Positions 1 through 5,484 of a stretch of 5,996 nucleotides of DNA are shown here, one piece after another. A program made the position numbers and the translations under genes. The notes beneath the pieces were generated by a model. That model did no database searches. It was not told the origin of the DNA and was given only the letters and a program-made list of their open reading frames with translations. The stretch spans positions 1-5,996 of the forward strand of contig DUZC01000204.1 in the NCBI GenBank assembly GCA_013349735.1, in the 5' to 3' direction. Each line of letters opens with the position of its first letter. Within the stretch, counting starts at the first letter, position 1. This DNA comes from Rhodospirillaceae bacterium. GTDB lineage: Bacteria; Pseudomonadota; Alphaproteobacteria; Rhodospirillales; Magnetospirillaceae.

Positions 1-502
1 CCGCAAGGCGGAAATGCATGAAACGCTCAGTGGACAGAATTTTCAGCAGCGCCAGATCATGGCTGGGAACGGTTTTGACCGTCTGGGCCGGGAAACGGCG
101 CACCCCTGTCGGCGTGGCAACCTGGACATTGATGGTTTTAAGATTGGCCACCGCGTGCAAAGCGGTAACCACATAGCCATTGGCCCCGACCAGGGCACCG
201 GCAGCCAGGGGACCGGAATTGACATCGCCGCTGCCAACGCCCACCACCGCCGGCGGCACCAGGGCATAAAGGCGCTGAACATCGGGCAGGGCAACATTAC
301 GCAACAGGAACTGGCTGACCGAGAGATCATCGGCGCCGGCGAAATTCTCGTCCTCGTCGTAGGAATCCAACAGATAGGCTGCCCAGGCGAATGTCAGCGC
401 CATCAGGATCGCCAAAATGAGAACCGGCGTCTTCCACGGTCTTTCGCAGAAAACGATGGTGTTTTTGGGCATCTCGCCCGTCGTCTCGCCCGTCTCAATC
501 AT
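1..502 (-). CDS. mamO: MamO N-terminus, magnetosome trypsin-like (degenerate) protease, partial
   Basis: Only the first 167 codons are present; the gene runs off the low-coordinate edge. MamO is a magnetosome membrane protein required for magnetite nucleation. In the model strains it has an N-terminal membrane anchor, a trypsin-like domain that lacks proteolytic activity but binds metal, and a C-terminal TauE-like membrane domain (the last is outside the window). The translation starts MIETGETTGE and has a hydrophobic anchor at about residues 26-45, followed by an acidic stretch (DSYDEDENFAGADD). The protease fold begins around PAVVGVGSG. His116 lies in VTALHAVAN, and His148-Asp149 in PSHDLALLK, at the same numbers as the known MamO triad residues and metal-ligand histidine. 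The ATG at 502 is chosen because the first residues match the known MamO N-terminus; its ribosome binding site is weak. A second in-frame ATG lies at codon 11. The gene starts 55 bases after mamN ends. Confidence 0.95.
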   Translation of the reverse strand, partial: MIETGETTGEMPKNTIVFCERPWKTPVLILAILMALTFAWAAYLLDSYDEDENFAGADDLSVSQFLLRNVALPDVQRLYALVPPAVVGVGSGDVNSGPLAAGALVGANGYVVTALHAVANLKTINVQVATPTGVRRFPAQTVKTVPSHDLALLKILSTERFMHFRLA

Positions 503-550
503 GGTCCGTCACATATATCCGCTAAAGTCCGCAGCCTTTACCGCAATTCA

Positions 551-567
551 CGCCGGGCTAACCGGCG
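551..567 (-). other. Perfect 6-bp inverted repeat over the mamN stop codon
   Basis: On the minus strand CGCCGG (562-567), loop TTAGC and CCGGCG (551-556) form a perfect GC-only stem. The mamN stop TAG spans the loop and the next base pairs begin right after it. No T-run follows, so it is not a standard intrinsic terminator; mamO continues downstream. It could slow ribosomes or protect the 3' end of a processed RNA, but a chance occurrence in GC-rich DNA is possible. Confidence 0.4.
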
Positions 568-1871
568 ATCACGGCAATATACAAAGTCGACACCGTCAAA
601 AAAACGCCCATCATCGGCAAGCCCCAGCGGGCATATTCGCGATGAGTAAATTTCGCCATCGAAGCCGTGGCCGCCGCCAATTCCGGATGACGCCTGAGAA
701 AGCCGGCATATTGGTTCATGGCCAAAGCCCCGGCCGTCGCGCCCGAAAGCGCCGCCGAGGATCCGGCCATGATCCCCAGGGCCAAAGCCCACCAGGCCGC
801 CTGGCTGTCGCCGTCCAAGCGCAGACTGGCCGCCAGCGGGGCAAAAACCGCGGCCGAGGTGCCACCACCGACAAAAATCGTCGTCGCCGCCGCCGCCCAC
901 ATCACCACAATGGCCCGCACCGCCCCATGCCCGGCCGTCACCATTTCCAGCCAGCGGACCATCCATTCCAAAACGCCAGCGGCATTCAGCCCACCGACCA
1001 TAACAAACAGCCCGCCAAAAAACAGGATATCGCTGCCCCCACAGGCGGCAAAAAACTCGTCATCGCGGAAGCCGCCGACCAGCAGGGCGACCAACCCGGC
1101 GGCAAACGCGATCCAGCCGGGGCGAATGCCTTCGATGCCCGCCAAGACCAGGGCCGCCACCGTGACTGAAAAGGTTATCAACCCCAGGCGAAGCAAACCG
1201 CGGTCGATCTCGGGACGGCGCAGATCTTCGTCATTGCCCCAACCTGATTCGGCCGGATTGGCCACCGGGCGCCAGTCGCCCAGCCGGCGCTCGAAGAAAA
1301 TCAGCATGGCCGCCAGCAAAACCAGGCAAATCGGCATCATGCCGGCGATAAAATCATGAAAATGCAAACCACCGGCCGAAGCCAGGATCATATTGGGAAA
1401 ATCGCCGATCATGGTCGAGGCGCCGCCCAGATTGGCCGCAATGATTTCCGCGATCATCACCGGAACCGGATCAAAGCCGGTCCGATAGCAGATCGTCAAA
1501 GTGACGGGCACCACCACCGCCACCGTCGCCAGACTGTTGCTGGCCAGGGCGATCACATAGGTCACCAGGGACATCATCACCAGAACCCAGCGGCCATTGC
1601 CCTCGGACCATTCGGCGGTTCCTGCGGCCAGATAGACAAACACCCCTGAGCGGGCCAACAGCGCGGTGATCGCCGACATGCCGAAAATCAAAGCCAGGGT
1701 CTCAAAATAAATGGCATCCATGGCCATTCTGGGCGTGTAATTGCCCGACACCGCACCAATCACCAAAACTGCCGCCACCCCGCCCAGAACCACCAGATGG
1801 CCACCCTCGGAGCGCTGATAGAGCAGCGCGAAGGTGACGACAAAAACCAGGATGGTAAGGACGGCGATCAC
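558..1871 (-). CDS. mamN: MamN, magnetosome ArsB/CitM-type ion transporter
   Basis: A 437-residue polytopic protein, the same length as MamN of Magnetospirillum as I recall it. MamN belongs to the ion transporter superfamily that includes ArsB, CitM and NhaD permeases. It is required for magnetite formation; export of protons released by crystal growth is a proposal, not a shown activity. About eleven or twelve hydrophobic segments are visible, for example residues 2-18, 26-43, 56-73, 95-125, 172-193, 227-246, 251-267, 280-300, 320-347, 361-385 and 414-434. Two related motifs fit the two-repeat architecture: NLGGASTMIGDFPNMIL near 148-163, resembling the IGxxPN signature of the superfamily, and FVGGGTSAAVFAP near 333-345. 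A soluble loop lies at about 195-225. The start is GTG, directly abutting the mamM stop codon (TAG|GTG), so translation is probably coupled. No later ATG keeps the first membrane segment. The stop codon is TAG. Confidence 0.96.
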   Translation of the reverse strand: MIAVLTILVFVVTFALLYQRSEGGHLVVLGGVAAVLVIGAVSGNYTPRMAMDAIYFETLALIFGMSAITALLARSGVFVYLAAGTAEWSEGNGRWVLVMMSLVTYVIALASNSLATVAVVVPVTLTICYRTGFDPVPVMIAEIIAANLGGASTMIGDFPNMILASAGGLHFHDFIAGMMPICLVLLAAMLIFFERRLGDWRPVANPAESGWGNDEDLRRPEIDRGLLRLGLITFSVTVAALVLAGIEGIRPGWIAFAAGLVALLVGGFRDDEFFAACGGSDILFFGGLFVMVGGLNAAGVLEWMVRWLEMVTAGHGAVRAIVVMWAAAATTIFVGGGTSAAVFAPLAASLRLDGDSQAAWWALALGIMAGSSAALSGATAGALAMNQYAGFLRRHPELAAATASMAKFTHREYARWGLPMMGVFLTVSTLYIAVIAG

Positions 1872-2828
1872 CTATGTATCCGCCTTGGCAAGCATGACTT
1901 CATCGAAGTTCAGCGGTTCGTCGGAAAATTGCGTGGCAGGATTCGCCCCTTCTTCCAGCGGCTCGGCGCTGACATGCAAGGAGGCAATCCGCCGCATGCG
2001 CCGGCAAACAGCGGCCCGTACCGCTTCACAGATTTCATGCGCCTGATCAATCGAAGCCTCGGGATCGACGCCAATGATCATATCCCCCCAAACATCCTGG
2101 CCGACATAACGGGCGCGCAGGCGCAACACACCGCGCACCCCGGGAACGGCCAGAGCGGCGTCCACCATACGGCCCCGCTCGCCGTCACTGGCGGTGTGAT
2201 CCATCAGACCCTTATAGGAATCCATGAAAATCGCCTTGCCCAGAATCAGAAGATCGATGGTTTCCCACAGCGCGATGGCCGGGTCGATCCAGGGCATTTT
2301 CAGATAATGGGCCCCAATGATGCCCAGGGCCACGGCCCCGGACGCCGTGGCATCGCCATGGTGATGCTTGGCCATGGTCTTGATGATCGGGCTGTTAGTC
2401 TCGGTCGCCACACAGCGGGCATAGAAATACATGCCAACATTGACCCCCACCGAGATCAAGGCCGCCCAGAGCACAATCATATGCGGGGTACGGTGCATAT
2501 CTTCGTTCAGCAGGATGGTCACCGCATGAATCAGCAGATAGCCGGTCAGGCCCAGAAAAATCACGCTGACCGCCATGGACAGGATGAATTCAACCTTGCC
2601 ATGACCATAAGGATGTTCTGCATCCAGTGGCTTGCTGGAAATATTGGTGCCGATAATCACCGTCAGGGCATTAAACATGTCCTTCAGCGAATACATGGCA
2701 TCGGCCAGCATGGCCTGGGAACCACCGACCAGCCCCACCAGCGCTTTCATCACCGTCAGCACGGCGTTCACGGCCAGGCCGATCCAACCGATGCTTCTGC
2801 TGCATACCGCGCAACCGCTCTTCCTCAT
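1872..2828 (-). CDS. mamM: MamM, magnetosome cation diffusion facilitator (iron transporter)
   Basis: A 318-residue cation diffusion facilitator, full length for MamM. With MamB it moves iron into the magnetosome vesicle, probably in exchange for protons, and it also stabilises MamB. The N-terminal two thirds hold six predicted membrane helices, starting after the MRKSGCAVCSRS leader. The transmembrane metal site is visible as Tyr46 and Asp50 (YSLKD) and the HHHGD block at 155-159. The EHPYGHGK signature follows at 71-78. From about residue 212 comes the cytoplasmic dimerising domain. Here Trp247, Asp249, His264, His285 and Glu289, the residues studied as its metal-binding sites, are all present. 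The ATG at 2828 gives the known MamM N-terminus and is preceded by GGGGAG ten bases upstream. The gap from mamL is 49 bases, and the stop TAG touches the mamN start. Nothing in the coding sequence looks broken. Confidence 0.98.
   Translation of the reverse strand: MRKSGCAVCSRSIGWIGLAVNAVLTVMKALVGLVGGSQAMLADAMYSLKDMFNALTVIIGTNISSKPLDAEHPYGHGKVEFILSMAVSVIFLGLTGYLLIHAVTILLNEDMHRTPHMIVLWAALISVGVNVGMYFYARCVATETNSPIIKTMAKHHHGDATASGAVALGIIGAHYLKMPWIDPAIALWETIDLLILGKAIFMDSYKGLMDHTASDGERGRMVDAALAVPGVRGVLRLRARYVGQDVWGDMIIGVDPEASIDQAHEICEAVRAAVCRRMRRIASLHVSAEPLEEGANPATQFSDEPLNFDEVMLAKADT
1880..1886 (-). promoter_or_regulatory. Ribosome binding site of mamN inside the end of mamM
   Basis: AAGGCGG on the minus strand lies in the last codons of mamM, eight bases before the GTG start at 1871. 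It supports the GTG start and a coupled mamM-mamN translation. Confidence 0.5.
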
Positions 2829-2838
2829 CCCTTACGCA

Positions 2839-2844
2839 CTCCCC
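2839..2844 (-). promoter_or_regulatory. Ribosome binding site of mamM
   Basis: GGGGAG on the minus strand, ten bases before the ATG at 2828. A further GTAAGGG (2829-2835) touches the ATG and is too close to act alone as a classical Shine-Dalgarno site. Confidence 0.55.
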
Positions 2845-2877
2845 GTCTGATCGGCCCAGCTCCCAACGGAACCGCCG

Positions 2878-3114
2878 TCAGCGTCTGATGACGATGCTCT
2901 TGCCCGGACTTTTCTGGTTGCGCCGCTTCAACAGATTGCCAAGCACCAGAAAAACCGCGGTGGCAAAGCCGAAAAAGAACGATGCGCCCAGCACGACAAA
3001 ATGCGGGGCGGCAATAACCAGCGGCCCCAAATTGGTTTGGACAATGTGCGCATTGGTCGAGGCAAGCAGCATGATCAGCCCGCCGATCACCAATACTCCA
3101 ATCAACCTTGCCAT
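2878..3114 (-). CDS. mamL: MamL, small magnetosome membrane protein
   Basis: A 78-residue protein, the same length as MamL of model strains. MamL is essential for forming the magnetosome membrane, together with MamI, MamQ and MamB; its mechanism is not known. Two membrane segments are visible, about residues 4-19 (LIGVLVIGGLIMLLAS) and 37-60, separated by a short loop NAHIVQTNLGPLVIAAP. The C-terminal tail (63-78, KRRNQKSPGKSIVIRR) carries seven Lys/Arg residues. Such a tail has been suggested to bind and bend the membrane. The overall pattern (Asn-rich loop, GPL, P..VVLG, FFFGF) is reminiscent of the LapA/DUF1049 family; that link is my inference. The start is ATG at 3114 with GGGGTAAGGGT just upstream. 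The gene sits 53 bases after mamK and 49 bases before mamM, inside the operon. Confidence 0.96.
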   Translation of the reverse strand: MARLIGVLVIGGLIMLLASTNAHIVQTNLGPLVIAAPHFVVLGASFFFGFATAVFLVLGNLLKRRNQKSPGKSIVIRR

Positions 3115-3125
3115 ACCCTTACCCC
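3115..3125 (-). promoter_or_regulatory. Ribosome binding region of mamL
   Basis: GGGGTAAGGGT on the minus strand runs up to the mamL ATG. The GGGG part is seven bases from the start and is the likely Shine-Dalgarno core. The GTAAGGG part (3116-3122) is the same seven bases found directly before the mamM ATG. Confidence 0.5.
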
Positions 3126-3126
3126 A

Positions 3127-3151
3127 GGCAACCGCCGCGGCAACCCGCCGC
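3127..3151 (-). repeat. Tandem direct repeat in the mamK-mamL gap
   Basis: Two head-to-tail copies fill half of the 53-base gap: GCGGCGGGTTGCC (3139-3151) then GCGGCGGTTGCC (3127-3138), read on the minus strand. They differ by one G. The first copy overlaps a perfect 10-base palindrome, GCCGCGCGGC, at 3147-3156. The likely source is slipped duplication; any role in RNA folding ahead of mamL is unproven. Confidence 0.8.
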
Positions 3152-3167
3152 GCGGCACCAAAAGAAC

Positions 3168-4208
3168 TTAAGCCCCGGTCACATCACCCAACTGGCGCCA
3201 ATATTGCGGTGGCAACTCCTCGGCCAACCGCAAGGCCCCGCGGCACCCGTCAAAGGTCGGATCGCCGACGCAGGTGACCACAGCCTCGCCGAACGGGCGC
3301 AGCTGCTCGCGCAGATAATCGCCAATGCCGCGAATGCGGGACCCGCCACCGGCCACCACGATATTTTTCAGCACGGTTTTCTGATATTCGGGCTGGAAAG
3401 AACGCAGCAGCACCTCGATGCTTTCGATGATGTCCGGCATCAGCGATTCGCAGGCGACTTTCACCGCTTCCGTAACATCGCAGGTGACCGGCTTGGCCGC
3501 GGCGCGGAACTCGGCGACCGCTGGCGCCGGCGCCATGCCAACATAAGAGAACTGCTCTTTGACTTCGCGGGCCACATTGATATTCATCTGCAGTTCTGGA
3601 TGTCTTTCCAGCAAGGCATTCTGCAAACGTTCATCGACATAATTGCCGGCCTTGGTCAGTGTCACCTGATCCTCGGGCCCAGGGACCGTGCCCTTCAGCG
3701 CGCAAATATCGGTGGTACCGGCGCCGATATCGACGATGATGGTATTGACCAGTTTGTCCAGCCCGTAGCCAACCATGAAGGGTTCGGAAACCACCAAAGC
3801 GGTGCTGACCACTTCCTGCGCCATTTTCAACAACAGCGCCTTATTCCCGGCCGAGGCCCGGGCGGGCACACCGATGACGGCGGCAATCGACTCGCCGGCT
3901 TCCGGCTCGGTCAGTTGCACCACATGGGTCAGCAAATGACGGGCGACCTCGATATCGCGGTCGCTGATTTCGCTTAAAACGCCGTCTTGCAGCGGATAGC
4001 GTAAGTCGAGATAGGAGCGCATATCATAGGCTTCATCGCCTACCACATAGGGACGATTCAGCAATTTGAGACCGATAACGTCCTTGGGATAGCCCACCAC
4101 CGATTTCAGCAGAAACTTCTTCCCCCGGCTGGACATCACCGCGGTATGGGATGTTCCCAGGTCAATACCGAGAAACAGCTGCTTCTTGCCCGCAACCCCG
4201 TCACTCAT
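3168..4208 (-). CDS. mamK: MamK, bacterial actin-like filament protein
   Basis: A 346-residue actin-like ATPase. MamK forms cytoplasmic filaments along the magnetosome chain and positions the chain at midcell and for division; MamJ tethers vesicles to it. The actin-fold nucleotide motifs are present: phosphate 1 GIDLGTSHT (14-22), phosphate 2 VDIGAGTTD (159-167) and the adenosine motif VVAGGGSRIRG (284-294). Glu142 in VVSEPF and Asp160 correspond to the catalytic Glu143 and Asp161 of M. magneticum MamK, shifted by one residue because the N-terminus is one residue shorter. The C-terminus LAEELPPQYWRQLGDV is typical of the family. The ATG at 4208 is well supported: GGAG lies eight bases upstream, and no in-frame ATG, GTG or TTG exists before an upstream in-frame stop. 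The 13-residue N-terminal extension annotated in M. gryphiswaldense is therefore absent. The gene begins 35 bases after mamJ. Confidence 0.98.
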   Translation of the reverse strand: MSDGVAGKKQLFLGIDLGTSHTAVMSSRGKKFLLKSVVGYPKDVIGLKLLNRPYVVGDEAYDMRSYLDLRYPLQDGVLSEISDRDIEVARHLLTHVVQLTEPEAGESIAAVIGVPARASAGNKALLLKMAQEVVSTALVVSEPFMVGYGLDKLVNTIIVDIGAGTTDICALKGTVPGPEDQVTLTKAGNYVDERLQNALLERHPELQMNINVAREVKEQFSYVGMAPAPAVAEFRAAAKPVTCDVTEAVKVACESLMPDIIESIEVLLRSFQPEYQKTVLKNIVVAGGGSRIRGIGDYLREQLRPFGEAVVTCVGDPTFDGCRGALRLAEELPPQYWRQLGDVTGA

Positions 4209-4216
4209 TTTTGTCG

Positions 4217-4220
4217 CTCC
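4217..4220 (-). promoter_or_regulatory. Ribosome binding site of mamK
   Basis: On the minus strand GGAG stands eight bases before the ATG at 4208, which is near-ideal spacing. It fixes the short (346-residue) MamK start, because no in-frame ATG, GTG or TTG lies further upstream before a stop. Confidence 0.75.
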
Positions 4221-4237
4221 ATTTGCGTGAAAGGAAC

Positions 4238-4250
4238 CGTCTTTCAGACG
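4238..4250 (-). other. Short inverted repeat over the mamJ stop codon
   Basis: CGTCT-GAA-AGACG on the minus strand is a perfect 5-bp stem with a three-base loop; the mamJ stop TGA runs through it. It sits about 30 bases before the mamK start, so it could influence mamK translation, but it is short enough to be chance. Confidence 0.35.
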
Positions 4251-5467
4251 TTACCTTCAGACTTTGACCCTGTGTCGCAAGACGTCTGGCAGCCACCACA
4301 GTCCTTTTTGAAGAGCCCGGTCAGACGCTTGCCGCCTGCCAGCAGACCGCCGCTGAGCGCACGGCTGCCGGTGCTGAAACCGGACGCGGCTTCACTGCCA
4401 ACCGCCAACACGCCCTTGAGCGCGGCGCCTGCCATAGAGGCCAGACCGCCGAACAGATCCTCGACGGGAATTTCCTTGGCAATCCCGGGGACGGCAGGCT
4501 TGACAGGGGCGGGACGGCGGGCGGCAGCGGCGGCCGTCTTCTTGACCGGTGCCGCCGGTTCGGCTGCAGCCTGCTCGCGCTGGCGCAGCAGATCGGCAAG
4601 ACTGAACTCCGGAGCCGGCTCAAAGACCGGGGGAGAGTCAGGCATCACCGGCTCGGCAACCACCACTTCCGGCATATCAATCTGGGTCGGTTCGTCGGCG
4701 ACCCCCGTATCAAACTGAACCGGCCCGTTTTCTATGGTCATGGTGACCTCCGTAATAACTTCGGCTGCAGCTTCTTCTACCACCGCTTCCACAAAGGCGG
4801 GCGCAGGCTCGGCGCGAAAGGGCTCTGGCGCAGCAACCTCGGCCACAACCGGCTGGCTTTCGGGTTCGGGTTCAGGTTCCAGTGACGGCGCAACAAGGTC
4901 AGACGGCGGCGGCGCCATCGGCGACACCATGACCAGCGGGCTGTGATCCGGATAGGCTACCGCCTGCGCTTCGGCCACCAAAGCCGCCAGATCAGAGCGC
5001 GGCGCCTCGGCCCGCTCCTCGACCACGGCATAAGGCGCGGGCGCGGGTTCGACGGCAAGCGACTCAGCCGCTTGAGCGATTTCCACCACCGGTCCCGGAA
5101 CCACCAGACTGTCGACGGCGATAGCAACACCTTCAAAGGCCTTGACCTCAGGCACCGGCTCAGGGGCGGATGGCTGAGCGGCCTCCTCATCCCGCTGGAC
5201 CGGCGGACGCCAGACCAGGTCGGACCAGCGCATGGCCAGATCCCGCGCCGGCGTCGGCGCCACCCGCGGCTGGACCGCGACCTGCACCGAAGGCTGGTTA
5301 TCCGTCCGCGCCGCGGCATTGGCAGACCAAGGCGAATGTTCCAGCAAGGTCACCCAAACTTCACCAGGGGCCGGCTTGGGGGCTTCTGGCGGCGCCAAAG
5401 GCGCCGACACCGAAATCACCCTCGGTTCGGCATCGCTTTGGCTTTCATCGCGCTCGGTTGTCTCCAT
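4244..5467 (-). CDS. mamJ: MamJ, acidic magnetosome-to-MamK linker protein (divergent)
   Basis: A 407-residue soluble, low-complexity protein identified by its place between mamE and mamK and by short conserved blocks. These are GEVWVTLLEHSPWSAN (35-50) and MRWSDLVWR (79-87), matching the N-terminal part of known MamJ. MamJ attaches magnetosomes to MamK filaments, and its loss makes magnetosomes collapse into clusters. The middle (about 88-295) is rich in Glu, Pro, Ala and Val, includes EPEPEPE, and corresponds to the central acidic repeat region. I see no long tandem duplication there, unlike the M. gryphiswaldense protein of about 466 residues. A basic Ala/Pro/Lys segment (308-325) and a Gly/Ala-rich segment (about 338-386) follow. 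The tail is FKKDCGGCQTSCD, with cysteines at 390, 393 and 397. I chose ATG 5467 because AGGTGGG lies ten bases upstream; a GTG at 5482 abutting the mamE stop would add five residues. Confidence 0.9.
   Translation of the reverse strand: METTERDESQSDAEPRVISVSAPLAPPEAPKPAPGEVWVTLLEHSPWSANAAARTDNQPSVQVAVQPRVAPTPARDLAMRWSDLVWRPPVQRDEEAAQPSAPEPVPEVKAFEGVAIAVDSLVVPGPVVEIAQAAESLAVEPAPAPYAVVEERAEAPRSDLAALVAEAQAVAYPDHSPLVMVSPMAPPPSDLVAPSLEPEPEPESQPVVAEVAAPEPFRAEPAPAFVEAVVEEAAAEVITEVTMTIENGPVQFDTGVADEPTQIDMPEVVVAEPVMPDSPPVFEPAPEFSLADLLRQREQAAAEPAAPVKKTAAAAARRPAPVKPAVPGIAKEIPVEDLFGGLASMAGAALKGVLAVGSEAASGFSTGSRALSGGLLAGGKRLTGLFKKDCGGCQTSCDTGSKSEGNV
4860..4877 (-). repeat. Hexanucleotide repeat coding EPEPEP in mamJ
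   Basis: Three tandem copies of a six-base unit (tcgggt, tcgggt, tcaggt on the plus strand) encode the Glu-Pro dipeptide run EPEPEPE in the middle of MamJ. This is a likely spot for length change between strains by slippage. Confidence 0.65.
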
Positions 5468-5477
5468 GGTCCCTGAT

Positions 5478-5484
5478 CCCACCT
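5478..5484 (-). promoter_or_regulatory. Ribosome binding site of mamJ, overlapping the mamE stop
   Basis: AGGTGGG on the minus strand overlaps the last two bases of the mamE stop codon and the GTG that follows. It lies ten bases before the ATG at 5467. The overlap favours the ATG as the real mamJ start and suggests that mamJ translation is helped by ribosomes finishing mamE. A closer AGGGA (5470-5474) is only two bases from the ATG. Confidence 0.6.

Noticed and set aside
503..557. Internal promoter before mamO in the AT-rich stretch (GCGGATATATGTGACGG)
   Set aside because: A TATAT run resembles a -10 box, but no convincing -35 element is at the right distance, and the gap is only 55 bases within a known operon.
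551..567. Intrinsic terminator after mamN
   Set aside because: The stem is only six base pairs and no T-run follows on either strand; mamO follows in the same direction as expected in the operon.
417..1169. Plus-strand open frame of about 250 codons opposite mamN and mamO
   Set aside because: Low-complexity Arg/Gly/His-rich translation, antisense to two well-recognised genes; no ribosome binding site or family signature.
1797..2888. Long plus-strand open frame (about 363 codons) opposite mamM
   Set aside because: Its translation is rich in His, Gln, Gly and Asp with no recognisable domain, and it lies exactly antisense to the conserved mamM. It is a by-product of GC-rich codon use.
3108..3977. 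Plus-strand open frame of about 289 codons opposite mamK
   Set aside because: Shadow of mamK in another frame; the minus-strand reading has complete actin motifs, while this one resembles no family.
4943..5476. Plus-strand open frames opposite mamJ
   Set aside because: Arg-rich translations produced by the Pro/Ala/Glu codons of mamJ on the other strand; mamJ has conserved blocks and the right gene order.
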